A DNA stretch of 64,000 nucleotides from Sphingomonas sp. GM_Shp_1 (GTDB lineage Bacteria > Pseudomonadota > Alphaproteobacteria > Sphingomonadales > Sphingomonadaceae): assembly GCF_026540895.1 (NCBI RefSeq), contig NZ_JALNUR010000007.1, positions 54,853-118,852 of the forward strand. The letters are read 5' to 3'. The position numbers and the translations under genes are program-made. Numbering within the stretch: position 1 is the first letter of the stretch; every line of letters begins with the position of its first letter. Shown here in pieces: positions 50,159 through 57,540 of the stretch. A model generated the notes under the pieces. That model was not told the DNA's origin. It did not search any database and saw only the letters and a program-made list of their open reading frames with translations.

Positions 50159-50926
50159 ATGTCGGACACGTCCGGCATGGCAGAGCAAACAGTTGGGTCT
50201 ATCCTTGGCGACCTTCGCCGGCGCAGTGGTCTGTCGCTGGACGATGTCGCCAAACGGGCCGGTTACAAAGGGCGATCCTCTGTACAAGCCTATTTCGCCA
50301 ATCATTATGATCCGGCGCGACTCGACTCGGTCGTGGCCGAGAAACTGGCCATGGCGTTGGTTGGACTTGGCACACCGCCGATAGAGCGACATGAGATCAT
50401 GGCACTTGTAGGCATTCCCGTGCCTACCGAAGTCGCCCCCATAGATCAGCCGATGCCAACGCTTCGCGGGGCTCCACGAGACCTGCCAGTCTTTGGAACG
50501 GCGCTGGGAGCCGACCTAAAGTTTCCGGACGGCGATGGGGAGGTCGAAGTCGAACAGACCCTACTGACACTGACAGAGGCAATTACATATGTTCGGCGTC
50601 CGCCGGCGATGGAAGGCATGAACAAAGCCTATGCCCTTTTCGTCGTCGGATCGTCGATGGAGCCTCGATACCGCCCAGGCGAACCTGTCTTCATTGACCC
50701 GGTACGACCTCCGCAGATCGGCGACGATGTGATCATTCAGCTTTTTCGGCGGAATGACGATGGTGAGGGGGAGGTGGTGGCATCATTGGTCAAAACCCTG
50801 CGCCGCCGCACCGCTCATTTCATCGAGTTGGAGCAGTATGAGCCTCGACTGACGTTCAAGGTACCCAATAGCCAAATAGCCCACCTCCACCGAATCATAT
50901 CGATGCGTGAGGCCTTTTTCGGCTAG
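50159..50926 (+). CDS. LexA-like (CI-type) phage repressor, S24 family
   Basis: This 255-residue protein has an N-terminal HTH (GSILGDLRRRSGLSLDDVAK, RAGYKGRSSVQAYFANHYDP) and a C-terminal S24 domain with the catalytic Ser in FVVGSSMEPRYRPGEPVF and Lys in EVVASLVKTLRRR. Self-cleavage during SOS would induce the prophage. Start 50159 was chosen over upstream Met codons because these would run through the operator. Confidence 0.85.
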   Translation: MSDTSGMAEQTVGSILGDLRRRSGLSLDDVAKRAGYKGRSSVQAYFANHYDPARLDSVVAEKLAMALVGLGTPPIERHEIMALVGIPVPTEVAPIDQPMPTLRGAPRDLPVFGTALGADLKFPDGDGEVEVEQTLLTLTEAITYVRRPPAMEGMNKAYALFVVGSSMEPRYRPGEPVFIDPVRPPQIGDDVIIQLFRRNDDGEGEVVASLVKTLRRRTAHFIELEQYEPRLTFKVPNSQIAHLHRIISMREAFFG

Positions 50927-50979
50927 TACGAAATAAACGTACATAGACCGTTGACGGACGTACGTTAGCGACGTACAAA
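50924..50979 (+). promoter_or_regulatory. Rightward early promoter with two operators
   Basis: TTGACG (50951-50956) and TACAAA (50974-50979) are spaced 17 bp. ACGTAC hexamers at 50958-50963 and 50971-50976 lie 13 bp apart, as at the leftward promoter. Another copy at 50937-50942 with a weaker partner at 50924-50929 lies upstream. It should drive the rightward early genes from 51017. Confidence 0.65.
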
Positions 50980-51016
50980 TCTGCTCATAGCCGGACGCCC
51001 GGCGTAGGAGCAGATT

Positions 51017-51502
51017 ATGCAGCAGCAAGCATTGTTCGCTGAAGCGGCCGCCGACGAGGATACCGACCTGCGCGACGCGATCGCGGCGTTCAGCCCGGTG
51101 GTCGTTCGGATCCGTCAGCTTTCGGCAAGTCATTTCGCGCTGCCGGAGACGAAGGTGCGGGAACGCGCCGCACTGGAAGACGAGATCCAGAGCCTGCTTG
51201 CCGACATCGGCAGTCGGGCCGAGCGACTCGGCACCACCGTCGACGAGCTTCTGCGGCTGATCAACGCGGACCTGGCGGCGTCGAAGGCTAACACCTTCGC
51301 GCCGACCGGCGAGTTCGCGCGCCATCTGGCCGACGAGAATTGCCGGGCTGTCGCCCAGGAGCGGCAGGTCCAGCGCGAGGTCGGTAATCTCCAGAAGATC
51401 CTTGCCACTGCTGTCGAGGCGCGCGTCGCCGCCGACCGCGCCTGCGCTGGCTTCGTTGCCGGTTATGCCCGGCGCGGCGAAACGAAGGCGACCGCGAAGT
51501 GA
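51017..51502 (+). CDS. Hypothetical early protein
   Basis: This 161-residue, mostly helical protein (MQQQALFAEAAADEDTDLRD, VVRIRQLSASHFALPETKVR) follows AGGAG and the rightward promoter. No domain was recognised. First gene of the rightward early operon. Confidence 0.6.
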   Translation: MQQQALFAEAAADEDTDLRDAIAAFSPVVVRIRQLSASHFALPETKVRERAALEDEIQSLLADIGSRAERLGTTVDELLRLINADLAASKANTFAPTGEFARHLADENCRAVAQERQVQREVGNLQKILATAVEARVAADRACAGFVAGYARRGETKATAK

Positions 51503-51756
51503 TCGCCGCCGCCCTCCAATATGCCGTGATCGGCGCCGCCGGCTTTGTCGCGATCGGCACCATCCTGGTGATGACCATCCCGAACTGGCGGCGGATCGCC
51601 GACGCATTGTTGGGCAATTCCGACGTGTGCCGGTCAACCGGCACGGATGATCGGTGGCGCCGCGTCCATGTCGAGGCGGATCGCCGCAAACCCTTTTCAC
51701 AGATCCGCGCTGCCACTCCCCGGCGCGGCCCGCTCGGCCGGCGAAGTCCCCACTGA
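51499..51756 (+). CDS. Small membrane-anchored protein
   Basis: This 85-residue protein starts with GTG overlapping the previous stop (GTGA). It has one hydrophobic segment (YAVIGAAGFVAIGTILVMTI) and a basic C-terminal half. Function unknown. Confidence 0.5.
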   Translation: MIAAALQYAVIGAAGFVAIGTILVMTIPNWRRIADALLGNSDVCRSTGTDDRWRRVHVEADRRKPFSQIRAATPRRGPLGRRSPH

Positions 51757-51815
51757 CGGACCTCCCATCCGCCGCTGGCCGAGCGGGGAAACCTTTTCTT
51801 CAACGAGGACAGACC

Positions 51816-52064
51816 ATGGATATCGCATCCGAGGTTCGCAGCATCGCGAGCCGCAGCTTCACGCGCCATATCGACGACATCCAGCCGGAGACGGTGATCG
51901 CGAAGTTGGGCGTCGACTATATCGACATCGCCTGCGTCGCGATCGATCTGGAAGACCGCCTGGGCATCGAGCTTTCGCATGCGGAGTTGGTCCGCCTGGA
52001 GAAGCCGACCGCGACGATCGCCGACCTGATCGGGATGGTCGAGCGCGCCAAGGTGATGGCCTGA
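51816..52064 (+). CDS. Acyl-carrier-like protein lacking the phosphopantetheine serine
   Basis: This 82-residue protein has the four-helix ACP pattern (VIAKLGVDYIDIACVAIDLE, DRLGIELSHAEL, TIADLIGMVERAK). The modification site DSL is replaced by DYI, so the Ser that takes 4'-phosphopantetheine is absent. It may act as a decoy or scaffold rather than a carrier. GAGG lies 8 nt upstream of ATG. Confidence 0.7.
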   Translation: MDIASEVRSIASRSFTRHIDDIQPETVIAKLGVDYIDIACVAIDLEDRLGIELSHAELVRLEKPTATIADLIGMVERAKVMA

Positions 52065-52071
52065 TCCTCCC

Positions 52072-52599
52072 ATGGCGGAATTGATCCCCCTGACCGATGC
52101 CCAGGACAAATGGCTCCTGGTGCTGGTGGCTGACCGGGCGACGGGGCGCGCATTCCCGCGCAAGCATCCGGTCTTGTGCGCGCTCGAGCGGCGCGGCTTA
52201 GCCGAATGGCGCGGCACGCGGGCCGAGCCGCGCAACGAACGCTGGTTCCCCAGTCCGGAAGGGATGCAGCGCTATCAGCGCGATATGGCTGCGCGGGGCA
52301 TTCCAACGACCAAGCAGGCACCGCCGCCGTCCTCGCATTGGTTCGGTACCGATGTGCGAGGATCGCGATGGACGCGCCAGCAGCTGATCGTGCTCGACCA
52401 GGATGGCTGCAACGATCCGGAACACTGCCGAACCGTTGAGATCGCGGTGCAGCTTCGGCAGCACCCCACCGATTGGACCCTGCCCGCTTCCAAGGAACGT
52501 CGCACCCTCCCCGCCCTCGCCATCACGCGGGACGGCCGCCGGGCGAAGGTGATCCTGCCCAGCGGCTGGACCGAATGGAAGGATATCACCCGTGGCTGA
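52072..52599 (+). CDS. Hypothetical early protein with winged-helix-like N-terminus
   Basis: This 175-residue protein has an N-terminal region (DAQDKWLLVLVADRATGRAF, VLCALERRGLAEWRG) that reads like a small winged helix, and a C-terminal region with two close Cys (DGCNDPEHCRTVEI). Function unknown. Confidence 0.55.
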   Translation: MAELIPLTDAQDKWLLVLVADRATGRAFPRKHPVLCALERRGLAEWRGTRAEPRNERWFPSPEGMQRYQRDMAARGIPTTKQAPPPSSHWFGTDVRGSRWTRQQLIVLDQDGCNDPEHCRTVEIAVQLRQHPTDWTLPASKERRTLPALAITRDGRRAKVILPSGWTEWKDITRG

Positions 52600-53119
52600 G
52601 CACGTCGCCTTCGCCGCCGCCGGCATGCCCCGCGTACCTTGGAACGCAGGCTGGACGTCGGAGGATCGATACGAGATCCGGCCATGCCGATGGGTCGGGG
52701 GGAAGTTGGCTCTTTGGAGTCCCCATAGTCCTGGGGTTGGAAAGCCGATCTTCGCCAAGCCGCACATGGTGCGACAGCGCCGGTCGATCGCCGAAATGCG
52801 CTGTACGGTTTGTGGCGATCGGACTTTGCCGTCCGATCGCTGGTGGTTCCGCCTCGGGCGCGTTCAGGAAGGCTTCTTCATGACCACTGAAGCGCCCGTG
52901 CACCGCGCCTGCGCGGACTATGCGCTGACCGTCTGCCCGCACCTTCGGGGCCGCGATCGCGACCTCGAGCGAATGCCTGGCGGGTATCAGGTGCTATCCG
53001 CGATTATTGGCGGCCCAGCCGTCGACCGCGACTTCGGCCTTCGCGTCGATCCGGCTCGAGGGATCATTGGATCGCTCAAGATCGCTTGGCCCGCGTCGCG
53101 CCTGGGGATCGCGTCATGA
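52592..53119 (+). CDS. Hypothetical protein with CxxC motif
   Basis: This 175-residue protein starts at GTG 52592, overlapping the previous gene by 8 nt. It has MRCTVCGDRTLPSDRWWFRL, then HRACADYALTVCPHLRGRDR, so two Cys pairs may bind zinc. A phage family without known function. Confidence 0.55.
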   Translation: MAEHVAFAAAGMPRVPWNAGWTSEDRYEIRPCRWVGGKLALWSPHSPGVGKPIFAKPHMVRQRRSIAEMRCTVCGDRTLPSDRWWFRLGRVQEGFFMTTEAPVHRACADYALTVCPHLRGRDRDLERMPGGYQVLSAIIGGPAVDRDFGLRVDPARGIIGSLKIAWPASRLGIAS

Positions 53120-53427
53120 CGAAGCTGATCGACCGTATCGCCGCCCGGTTCGGGTTCCGCCGTTCGCTCCCGCCCGAACTGATCGTCTTCTACTGCGAGA
53201 CGGACGCGAGGCGCGCAGGGTTTGTTGGGCAGCGTCACCCCGATCTTCCTCATCTGCAGGCTTGGTGGCCCGCGCTGGACGTGCGGGGACTGCGAGTGCG
53301 ACCGGTGCAGCGCATCACTGTGGCCCGTGACATGCTGTTCACGCGCACGAGCGAAGGCCGTTTGGGGGACCTGCTCCGGGCTCGGCAGGCCGCCTTCGGG
53401 CCCAATGCCGTGTGGATCGAACTATGA
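53116..53427 (+). CDS. Hypothetical early protein
   Basis: This 103-residue basic protein (MTKLIDRIAARFGFRRSLPP, VQRITVARDMLFTRTSEGRL) is coupled to its neighbours by ATGA overlaps at both ends. No domain recognised. Confidence 0.55.
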   Translation: MTKLIDRIAARFGFRRSLPPELIVFYCETDARRAGFVGQRHPDLPHLQAWWPALDVRGLRVRPVQRITVARDMLFTRTSEGRLGDLLRARQAAFGPNAVWIEL

Positions 53428-53654
53428 TGGAAGAATCGCTCTCGATCTGGACGATCACTCGGAACCGAACGGACTTCCCAGGCAAGCATGTCGCGCGGCG
53501 ACACATCGTCCACCCGCTGACCGCCGCCGGGCCGACCGAAGACCATTTCGTCGCCGACAAGCTGGACCAGGTGCGTGCCTGTCTCCCGCCCGGCCTCATC
53601 AATCTCGGCCGCAATGGGGCCGATCATCCTATCATCGTGGAGAGTTGGATATGA
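53424..53654 (+). CDS. Hypothetical early protein
   Basis: This 76-residue protein (SLSIWTITRNRTDFPGKHVA, VADKLDQVRACLPPGLINLG) overlaps both neighbours by 4 nt. It resembles short phage proteins that accompany excisionase genes. Function unknown. Confidence 0.5.
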   Translation: MMEESLSIWTITRNRTDFPGKHVARRHIVHPLTAAGPTEDHFVADKLDQVRACLPPGLINLGRNGADHPIIVESWI

Positions 53655-53866
53655 GCGCGATCGGGCGCATCGACGCCGCCGACCGGCTGCTGACCTTGCG
53701 CGAGGTCCTCGACACCGTCGGACTGAGCAAGGCGATGGTCTACCGCAAGATCCGTGGCGGGTCTTTCCCCGTCCAGTGCAAGGTCGGCGGGACGTCGTCG
53801 CGCTGGAGCCAGAATGAGATTGAGGCGTGGATGGCGGCCCAGCTGGCCGCGCGGGAGGCGGCATAA
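53651..53866 (+). CDS. AlpA-family excisionase/regulator
   Basis: This 71-residue protein has the AlpA/MerR-like winged helix: LLTLREVLDTVGLSKAMVYR, KIRGGSFPVQCKVGG, and SRWSQNEIEAWM. Such proteins act as excisionases or regulators of integrase in phages. It probably directs excision together with the integrase near 58 kb. Confidence 0.78.
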   Translation: MSAIGRIDAADRLLTLREVLDTVGLSKAMVYRKIRGGSFPVQCKVGGTSSRWSQNEIEAWMAAQLAAREAA

Positions 53867-54321
53867 TGCCGAGCCAGTATCGCGCGGGGGACGCCGCCGC
53901 CGCTGTATGGCCGCTGTTCGAGGTCACGGTGCAGCCATACGGTTCGTCCGTCATCGCCGCCCGCAGTCGGAGTGCTGCCGTCTACGCGCGGTTCCTAGAC
54001 TATGCCGACGCCTTCGACTGCACCTTCCGCGATTTCCTGCGGCTGGTCTCGGTGCGCTGTGCTGGTCCGACGCGCGCGGTCGGTGACCCCTATGCCTATG
54101 TCCGTCGCAATTACGGGGTCGACCTGCACCATGGGACGCGGGTGACGATCGAGGGCGAGGGCGCGGAGCTCGAAGGCCGGCCTGGCACCGTCATCCACCC
54201 CGGCCGCGACCACACCGCCTATGCCCATGTCGTGCTCGACGGGGACGATCATTCGATCACCGTCCACCCGTTCAGCGTCAACGTGATCCCGATGGAACTT
54301 AAGGAGGCCGTCCATGGCTGA
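53866..54321 (+). CDS. Hypothetical phage protein
   Basis: This 151-residue protein (MPSQYRAGDAAAAVWPLFEV, PYAYVRRNYGVDLHHGTRVT, DHSITVHPFSVNVIPMELKE) has a C-terminal small beta-barrel (KOW/SH3-like: GTRVTIEGEG, GRPGTVIHPG, YAHVVLDGDDHSITV). Start overlaps the previous stop (TAATG). Role unknown. Confidence 0.6.
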   Translation: MPSQYRAGDAAAAVWPLFEVTVQPYGSSVIAARSRSAAVYARFLDYADAFDCTFRDFLRLVSVRCAGPTRAVGDPYAYVRRNYGVDLHHGTRVTIEGEGAELEGRPGTVIHPGRDHTAYAHVVLDGDDHSITVHPFSVNVIPMELKEAVHG

Positions 54322-54847
54322 TAGAATAGCTGGAAGCGCGACCGTCCTGCAGGATTGGGTCAGTTCGCTTTCCTTCATGCAACAGACAGTTTTGTTGACC
54401 GCGGTGCGGGGGCCTGATGGCGTTCCCAAGTACGGACCCACGAAGATGCTGCTGCGGTGGTATCGCCGTTGCATCCTGCTGTCGGCCATGGATCAGGCGG
54501 TTCTGACCACGCCATATGCATTTGGCGGAGGATCGTTCACGGGGCCGAGCTACGGCCCGACCAATCATGCCCATGATTGGGAGTCTGAAATGGACGTGAC
54601 CGTCGGTCAGTACCTGCGCGAGCTCGACGCTATTCCACACCATTTCCAGCTCCACCTGCTGCATGCGGTGGAGATCGTGGGCTACAAGCATCCCGTCGAG
54701 CGCATCCGAAATTGGTGGCGGCTCACCTATGTGCGCTTGGTGCACGATATGCACCTATGGCCGGAAACCGAGGAGCAGCTGGACCGCCGGCTGGGTGATA
54801 GCCGCGAGCAATGGCTCGAACGCAACGATCCGGCGACGGTGGACTGA
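54314..54847 (+). CDS. Conserved phage hypothetical protein
   Basis: This 177-residue protein (FMQQTVLLTAVRGPDGVPKY, MLLRWYRRCILLSAMDQAVL, DVTVGQYLRELDAIPHHFQL, EIVGYKHPVERIRNWWRLTY) has His- and Trp-rich helices seen in other phage genomes without known role. It overlaps the previous gene by 8 nt. Confidence 0.6.
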   Translation: MADRIAGSATVLQDWVSSLSFMQQTVLLTAVRGPDGVPKYGPTKMLLRWYRRCILLSAMDQAVLTTPYAFGGGSFTGPSYGPTNHAHDWESEMDVTVGQYLRELDAIPHHFQLHLLHAVEIVGYKHPVERIRNWWRLTYVRLVHDMHLWPETEEQLDRRLGDSREQWLERNDPATVD

Positions 54848-54849
54848 CC

Positions 54850-54957
54850 ATGGCGCGATGCATACCTGAAAGCACGAAGCCGACCGCCGCCGATACCCGA
54901 CCGTGGTGCCTCCACTTCAGCGGAATGGATGCCACTTCACAATTTGGTCCAGATTGA
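54850..54957 (+). pseudogene. Possible truncated phage gene at the cargo boundary
   Basis: A 35-residue frame (MARCIPESTKPTAADTRPWC, LHFSGMDATSQFG) begins 2 nt after the previous stop and looks like the N-terminus of a longer phage protein cut short where the lower-GC cargo begins. It may also be a complete small gene. Confidence 0.35.
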
Positions 54958-54973
54958 CCGATAGGGCCGCATC

Positions 54974-55477
54974 ATGACGACGATCTTCACCATCGGCTAT
55001 GAAGGCGCCACGCTTTCCGACTTTATTGCGACGCTTAAGGCGGCGGGCATTGACCGCGTCATCGACGTTCGCGAGCTACCTCAGTCGCGGCGGGCGGGCT
55101 TCTCGAAGAAGTCGCTCAGCGCGGCGCTGGAATCTGCCCAAATCGGTTATGAACATCATAAGCAACTCGGCGATCCCAAGGCAGGCCGCGACGCCGCAAG
55201 AGCGGGTCGGTATGACGAATTCCGTCGCATCTTTACAGCTCACATGGAAACTACGCCCGCCCGTGATGCTCTAAACGCCCTAGCGCCAACGTTAAAAGAG
55301 TATCGCTGCGTCCTGCTTTGCTACGAACGTGACCATCGGATCTGTCATCGAAATCTATTGTGTAACGGTCTACAAAAGCTAGGGTTTACTCAAATCAGGC
55401 ATCTCGGCGTCCAGCCAGAGGCTCGATCTGGGAGGATCGGAGAGCATGGAACTGACCAGCACGCACGAGCATGTTGA
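54974..55477 (+). CDS. DUF488 family protein
   Basis: This 167-residue protein has the DUF488 signature: IFTIGYEGATLSDFIATLKA, VIDVRELPQSRRAGFSKKSL and VLLCYERDHRICHRNLL. Its biochemical role is not established. It forms a pair with the next gene (32-nt overlap) in a block of lower GC than the phage, so it is likely acquired cargo. Confidence 0.85.
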   Translation: MTTIFTIGYEGATLSDFIATLKAAGIDRVIDVRELPQSRRAGFSKKSLSAALESAQIGYEHHKQLGDPKAGRDAARAGRYDEFRRIFTAHMETTPARDALNALAPTLKEYRCVLLCYERDHRICHRNLLCNGLQKLGFTQIRHLGVQPEARSGRIGEHGTDQHARAC

Positions 55478-56231
55478 GGATGAGGCTTACGTAATAGTCA
55501 AAGCTGCACCACGAATTAGTAAACAAAAGGGTGTCACCGTATGTTGCGCGGCGATCGACCGCGAAGGATCTTGGGTCCGCCTCTATCCTGTGTCATTCCG
55601 CTACCTTGAAGAGCGACAGAAATTCGCTCGATGGGATCGCATAAAATACCGGTGGCGGCGGCCACGAGCGGCTCTCGATACGCGCAGCGAATCGCGCCGG
55701 ATCGACGATAAGTCAGTCGAAATTCTTGGCTCATTACCTTCAAATCAGCGATCAGCCCTCATCAACCGAACCGCCGTCACGAGCTTACGGGAGGAAGCCC
55801 TTAGAGGCCGAAGTCTCGCTATGTTGCGCGCTGAGATCATCGATTTCTGGTATGAAAAGCGCACTGACGCCGAGCTGGCCCACGAGCTCGCCAAACGAGC
55901 GAATGTGAGGTCACAGGGGGACATGTTCCAAGTCACCGAGACGGTAGCGCAGGAGGCGGCGCCCTTCGTGTTCAAGTACAAGTACCGCGACGCGGATCAA
56001 ATCCGCGAGGGTTCATGCCAAGACTGGGAAACCGAGGCCACCTTTTTGAAGCGTCGACGCGAATTGGCTACCGAGCAAGAAGCGCTAGATTGGATGCTAC
56101 ATAGATTCGGCCATGAATGGCCGCATAAGGGTATGGCGTTGGCTATGGGAACTCATGGCCGGTTCCCAAATACGTGGCTCATAAACGGCATTGTGCGGGT
56201 CGACCCCGACCACCAGCCTCTGTTGATCTAA
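55446..56231 (+). CDS. DUF488-partner protein
   Basis: This 261-residue protein (YVIVKAAPRISKQKGVTVCC, AAIDREGSWVRLYPVSFRYL, IKYRWRRPRAALDTRSESRR, PFVFKYKYRDADQIREGSCQ) overlaps the DUF488 gene. I recognise this pair as recurring on mobile elements, but the function is not known. A nucleic-acid role is plausible given the basic surface. Confidence 0.65.
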   Translation: MELTSTHEHVEDEAYVIVKAAPRISKQKGVTVCCAAIDREGSWVRLYPVSFRYLEERQKFARWDRIKYRWRRPRAALDTRSESRRIDDKSVEILGSLPSNQRSALINRTAVTSLREEALRGRSLAMLRAEIIDFWYEKRTDAELAHELAKRANVRSQGDMFQVTETVAQEAAPFVFKYKYRDADQIREGSCQDWETEATFLKRRRELATEQEALDWMLHRFGHEWPHKGMALAMGTHGRFPNTWLINGIVRVDPDHQPLLI

Positions 56232-56263
56232 TATTTAATCAGTTTTTCGATAGGGAGAAAGCG

Positions 56264-56689
56264 ATGCTGCTACGAAGCCAAACCGGCGGGGACGTCGTAA
56301 TCCCTCTGAATTCGATGAGGCGGGCGGTCCGACTGTCCGACGGGCGGTGGAGGGTCACCGACGCTGATGGCGAGGTTCACATTTTTAGTGCCGTTGACTG
56401 GGAGTTGGCCTTAGAAAGCGTCCCGGTAGCGACCCTCCCAGCGCTTCCTGGCACGTATGCCATTTTCCGCGATCATGAGCCTGAACCTCCGCACAATCGA
56501 CCGTTCTGGCGATCCAACGTTCTGGGTTGGATGATTAACCTCGATTCCGCGATGAGACCCATTACCCTTGATCCCGAAATGGCGATGGATTCACCATGGA
56601 CGATTCTGCACCCGGATGGTCGCGTCGAGAAGTCTACCGGCGAAAGCTGGGATACCGTCGATGAGTGGGTCGAAGCCACAAGCCGATGA
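56264..56689 (+). CDS. Hypothetical cargo protein
   Basis: This 141-residue beta-rich protein (MLLRSQTGGDVVIPLNSMRR, AVRLSDGRWRVTDADGEVHI, PWTILHPDGRVEKSTGESWD) follows GGGAGAAA. It lies between the DUF488 pair and the DUF4145 gene in the low-GC block. No family recognised. Confidence 0.6.
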   Translation: MLLRSQTGGDVVIPLNSMRRAVRLSDGRWRVTDADGEVHIFSAVDWELALESVPVATLPALPGTYAIFRDHEPEPPHNRPFWRSNVLGWMINLDSAMRPITLDPEMAMDSPWTILHPDGRVEKSTGESWDTVDEWVEATSR

Positions 56690-56782
56690 CCAGCACTTAG
56701 GCATCGCGTTCACGACCAAGCGAGGCGCTGCTCGATGTCGCCACGCTGTATCTAGAACGATAACTTACAAATAAGGGGGCGT

Positions 56783-57502
56783 ATGACTACGAAAAAATTG
56801 AATACGGCTGTCGAAGCTCTCCTTGAGGTAATTGATTCTGCCAGGGATCCAATCGGCTTGTCGGCTCCATTTGTTTGCCCCTTTCCTGACTGTGGAGTGT
56901 ATGCGGAGCATCACTGGGGCGTGGTTGAGAGACTGACAACGTGGCCAACAGCAAACGGAAGAGCCACAAGAGACATATCTTACAGGTCAAAATTGGTTGC
57001 AGCCCGCTGTAAGATCTGTGATCAAGAAACAATCTTTTACAACCAAGCAATGATTGTACCGTCAGTTAGCCAAGCGCCTACGGCCGGACCTGACCTACCA
57101 GCCGAATTGGTTGACGACTACGAAGAGGCAAGACAAGTACTGCCGCTTTCTCCGCGCGGCGCAGCCGCACTCTTGCGGCTAATCGTCCAAAAGCTACTGC
57201 CCATTATCGGGGCGAAAGAAGACGATATCAACAGAATGATCGGCGAACTCGTCGAAAAGGGAACTATCAGCACTGCTATCCAGCAGGCGCTCGATAGCGT
57301 ACGCGTCATCGGTAACGAAGCCGTTCATCCTGGAACCATGGATTTGAAGGACGATCAGAATACCGCCGTTTCGCTTTTCAGACTGATCAATTTCATTGTC
57401 GAGAAAGCAATCTCAGAGCCGAAAGAGGTTGCAGCAATATTCCAAGGGCTCCCGCCAGGGAAGCTAGCCGGTATCGCTAATCGTGATAAGCCGAAATCTT
57501 AG
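56783..57502 (+). CDS. DUF4145-containing protein
   Basis: This 239-residue protein has an N-terminal four-Cys zinc-binding region (FVCPFPDCGVYAEHHW and AARCKICDQETIF) and a DUF4145 domain (PRGAAALLRLIVQKLLPIIG, RVIGNEAVHPGTMDLKDDQN, LFRLINFIVEKAI). DUF4145 often accompanies restriction or defence genes, so a defence or exclusion role is possible. AT content is high relative to the phage. Confidence 0.75.
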   Translation: MTTKKLNTAVEALLEVIDSARDPIGLSAPFVCPFPDCGVYAEHHWGVVERLTTWPTANGRATRDISYRSKLVAARCKICDQETIFYNQAMIVPSVSQAPTAGPDLPAELVDDYEEARQVLPLSPRGAAALLRLIVQKLLPIIGAKEDDINRMIGELVEKGTISTAIQQALDSVRVIGNEAVHPGTMDLKDDQNTAVSLFRLINFIVEKAISEPKEVAAIFQGLPPGKLAGIANRDKPKS

Positions 57503-57540
57503 GCAATTAGGGGCTGCGACATCCCGCGGCCTTGGCATTT

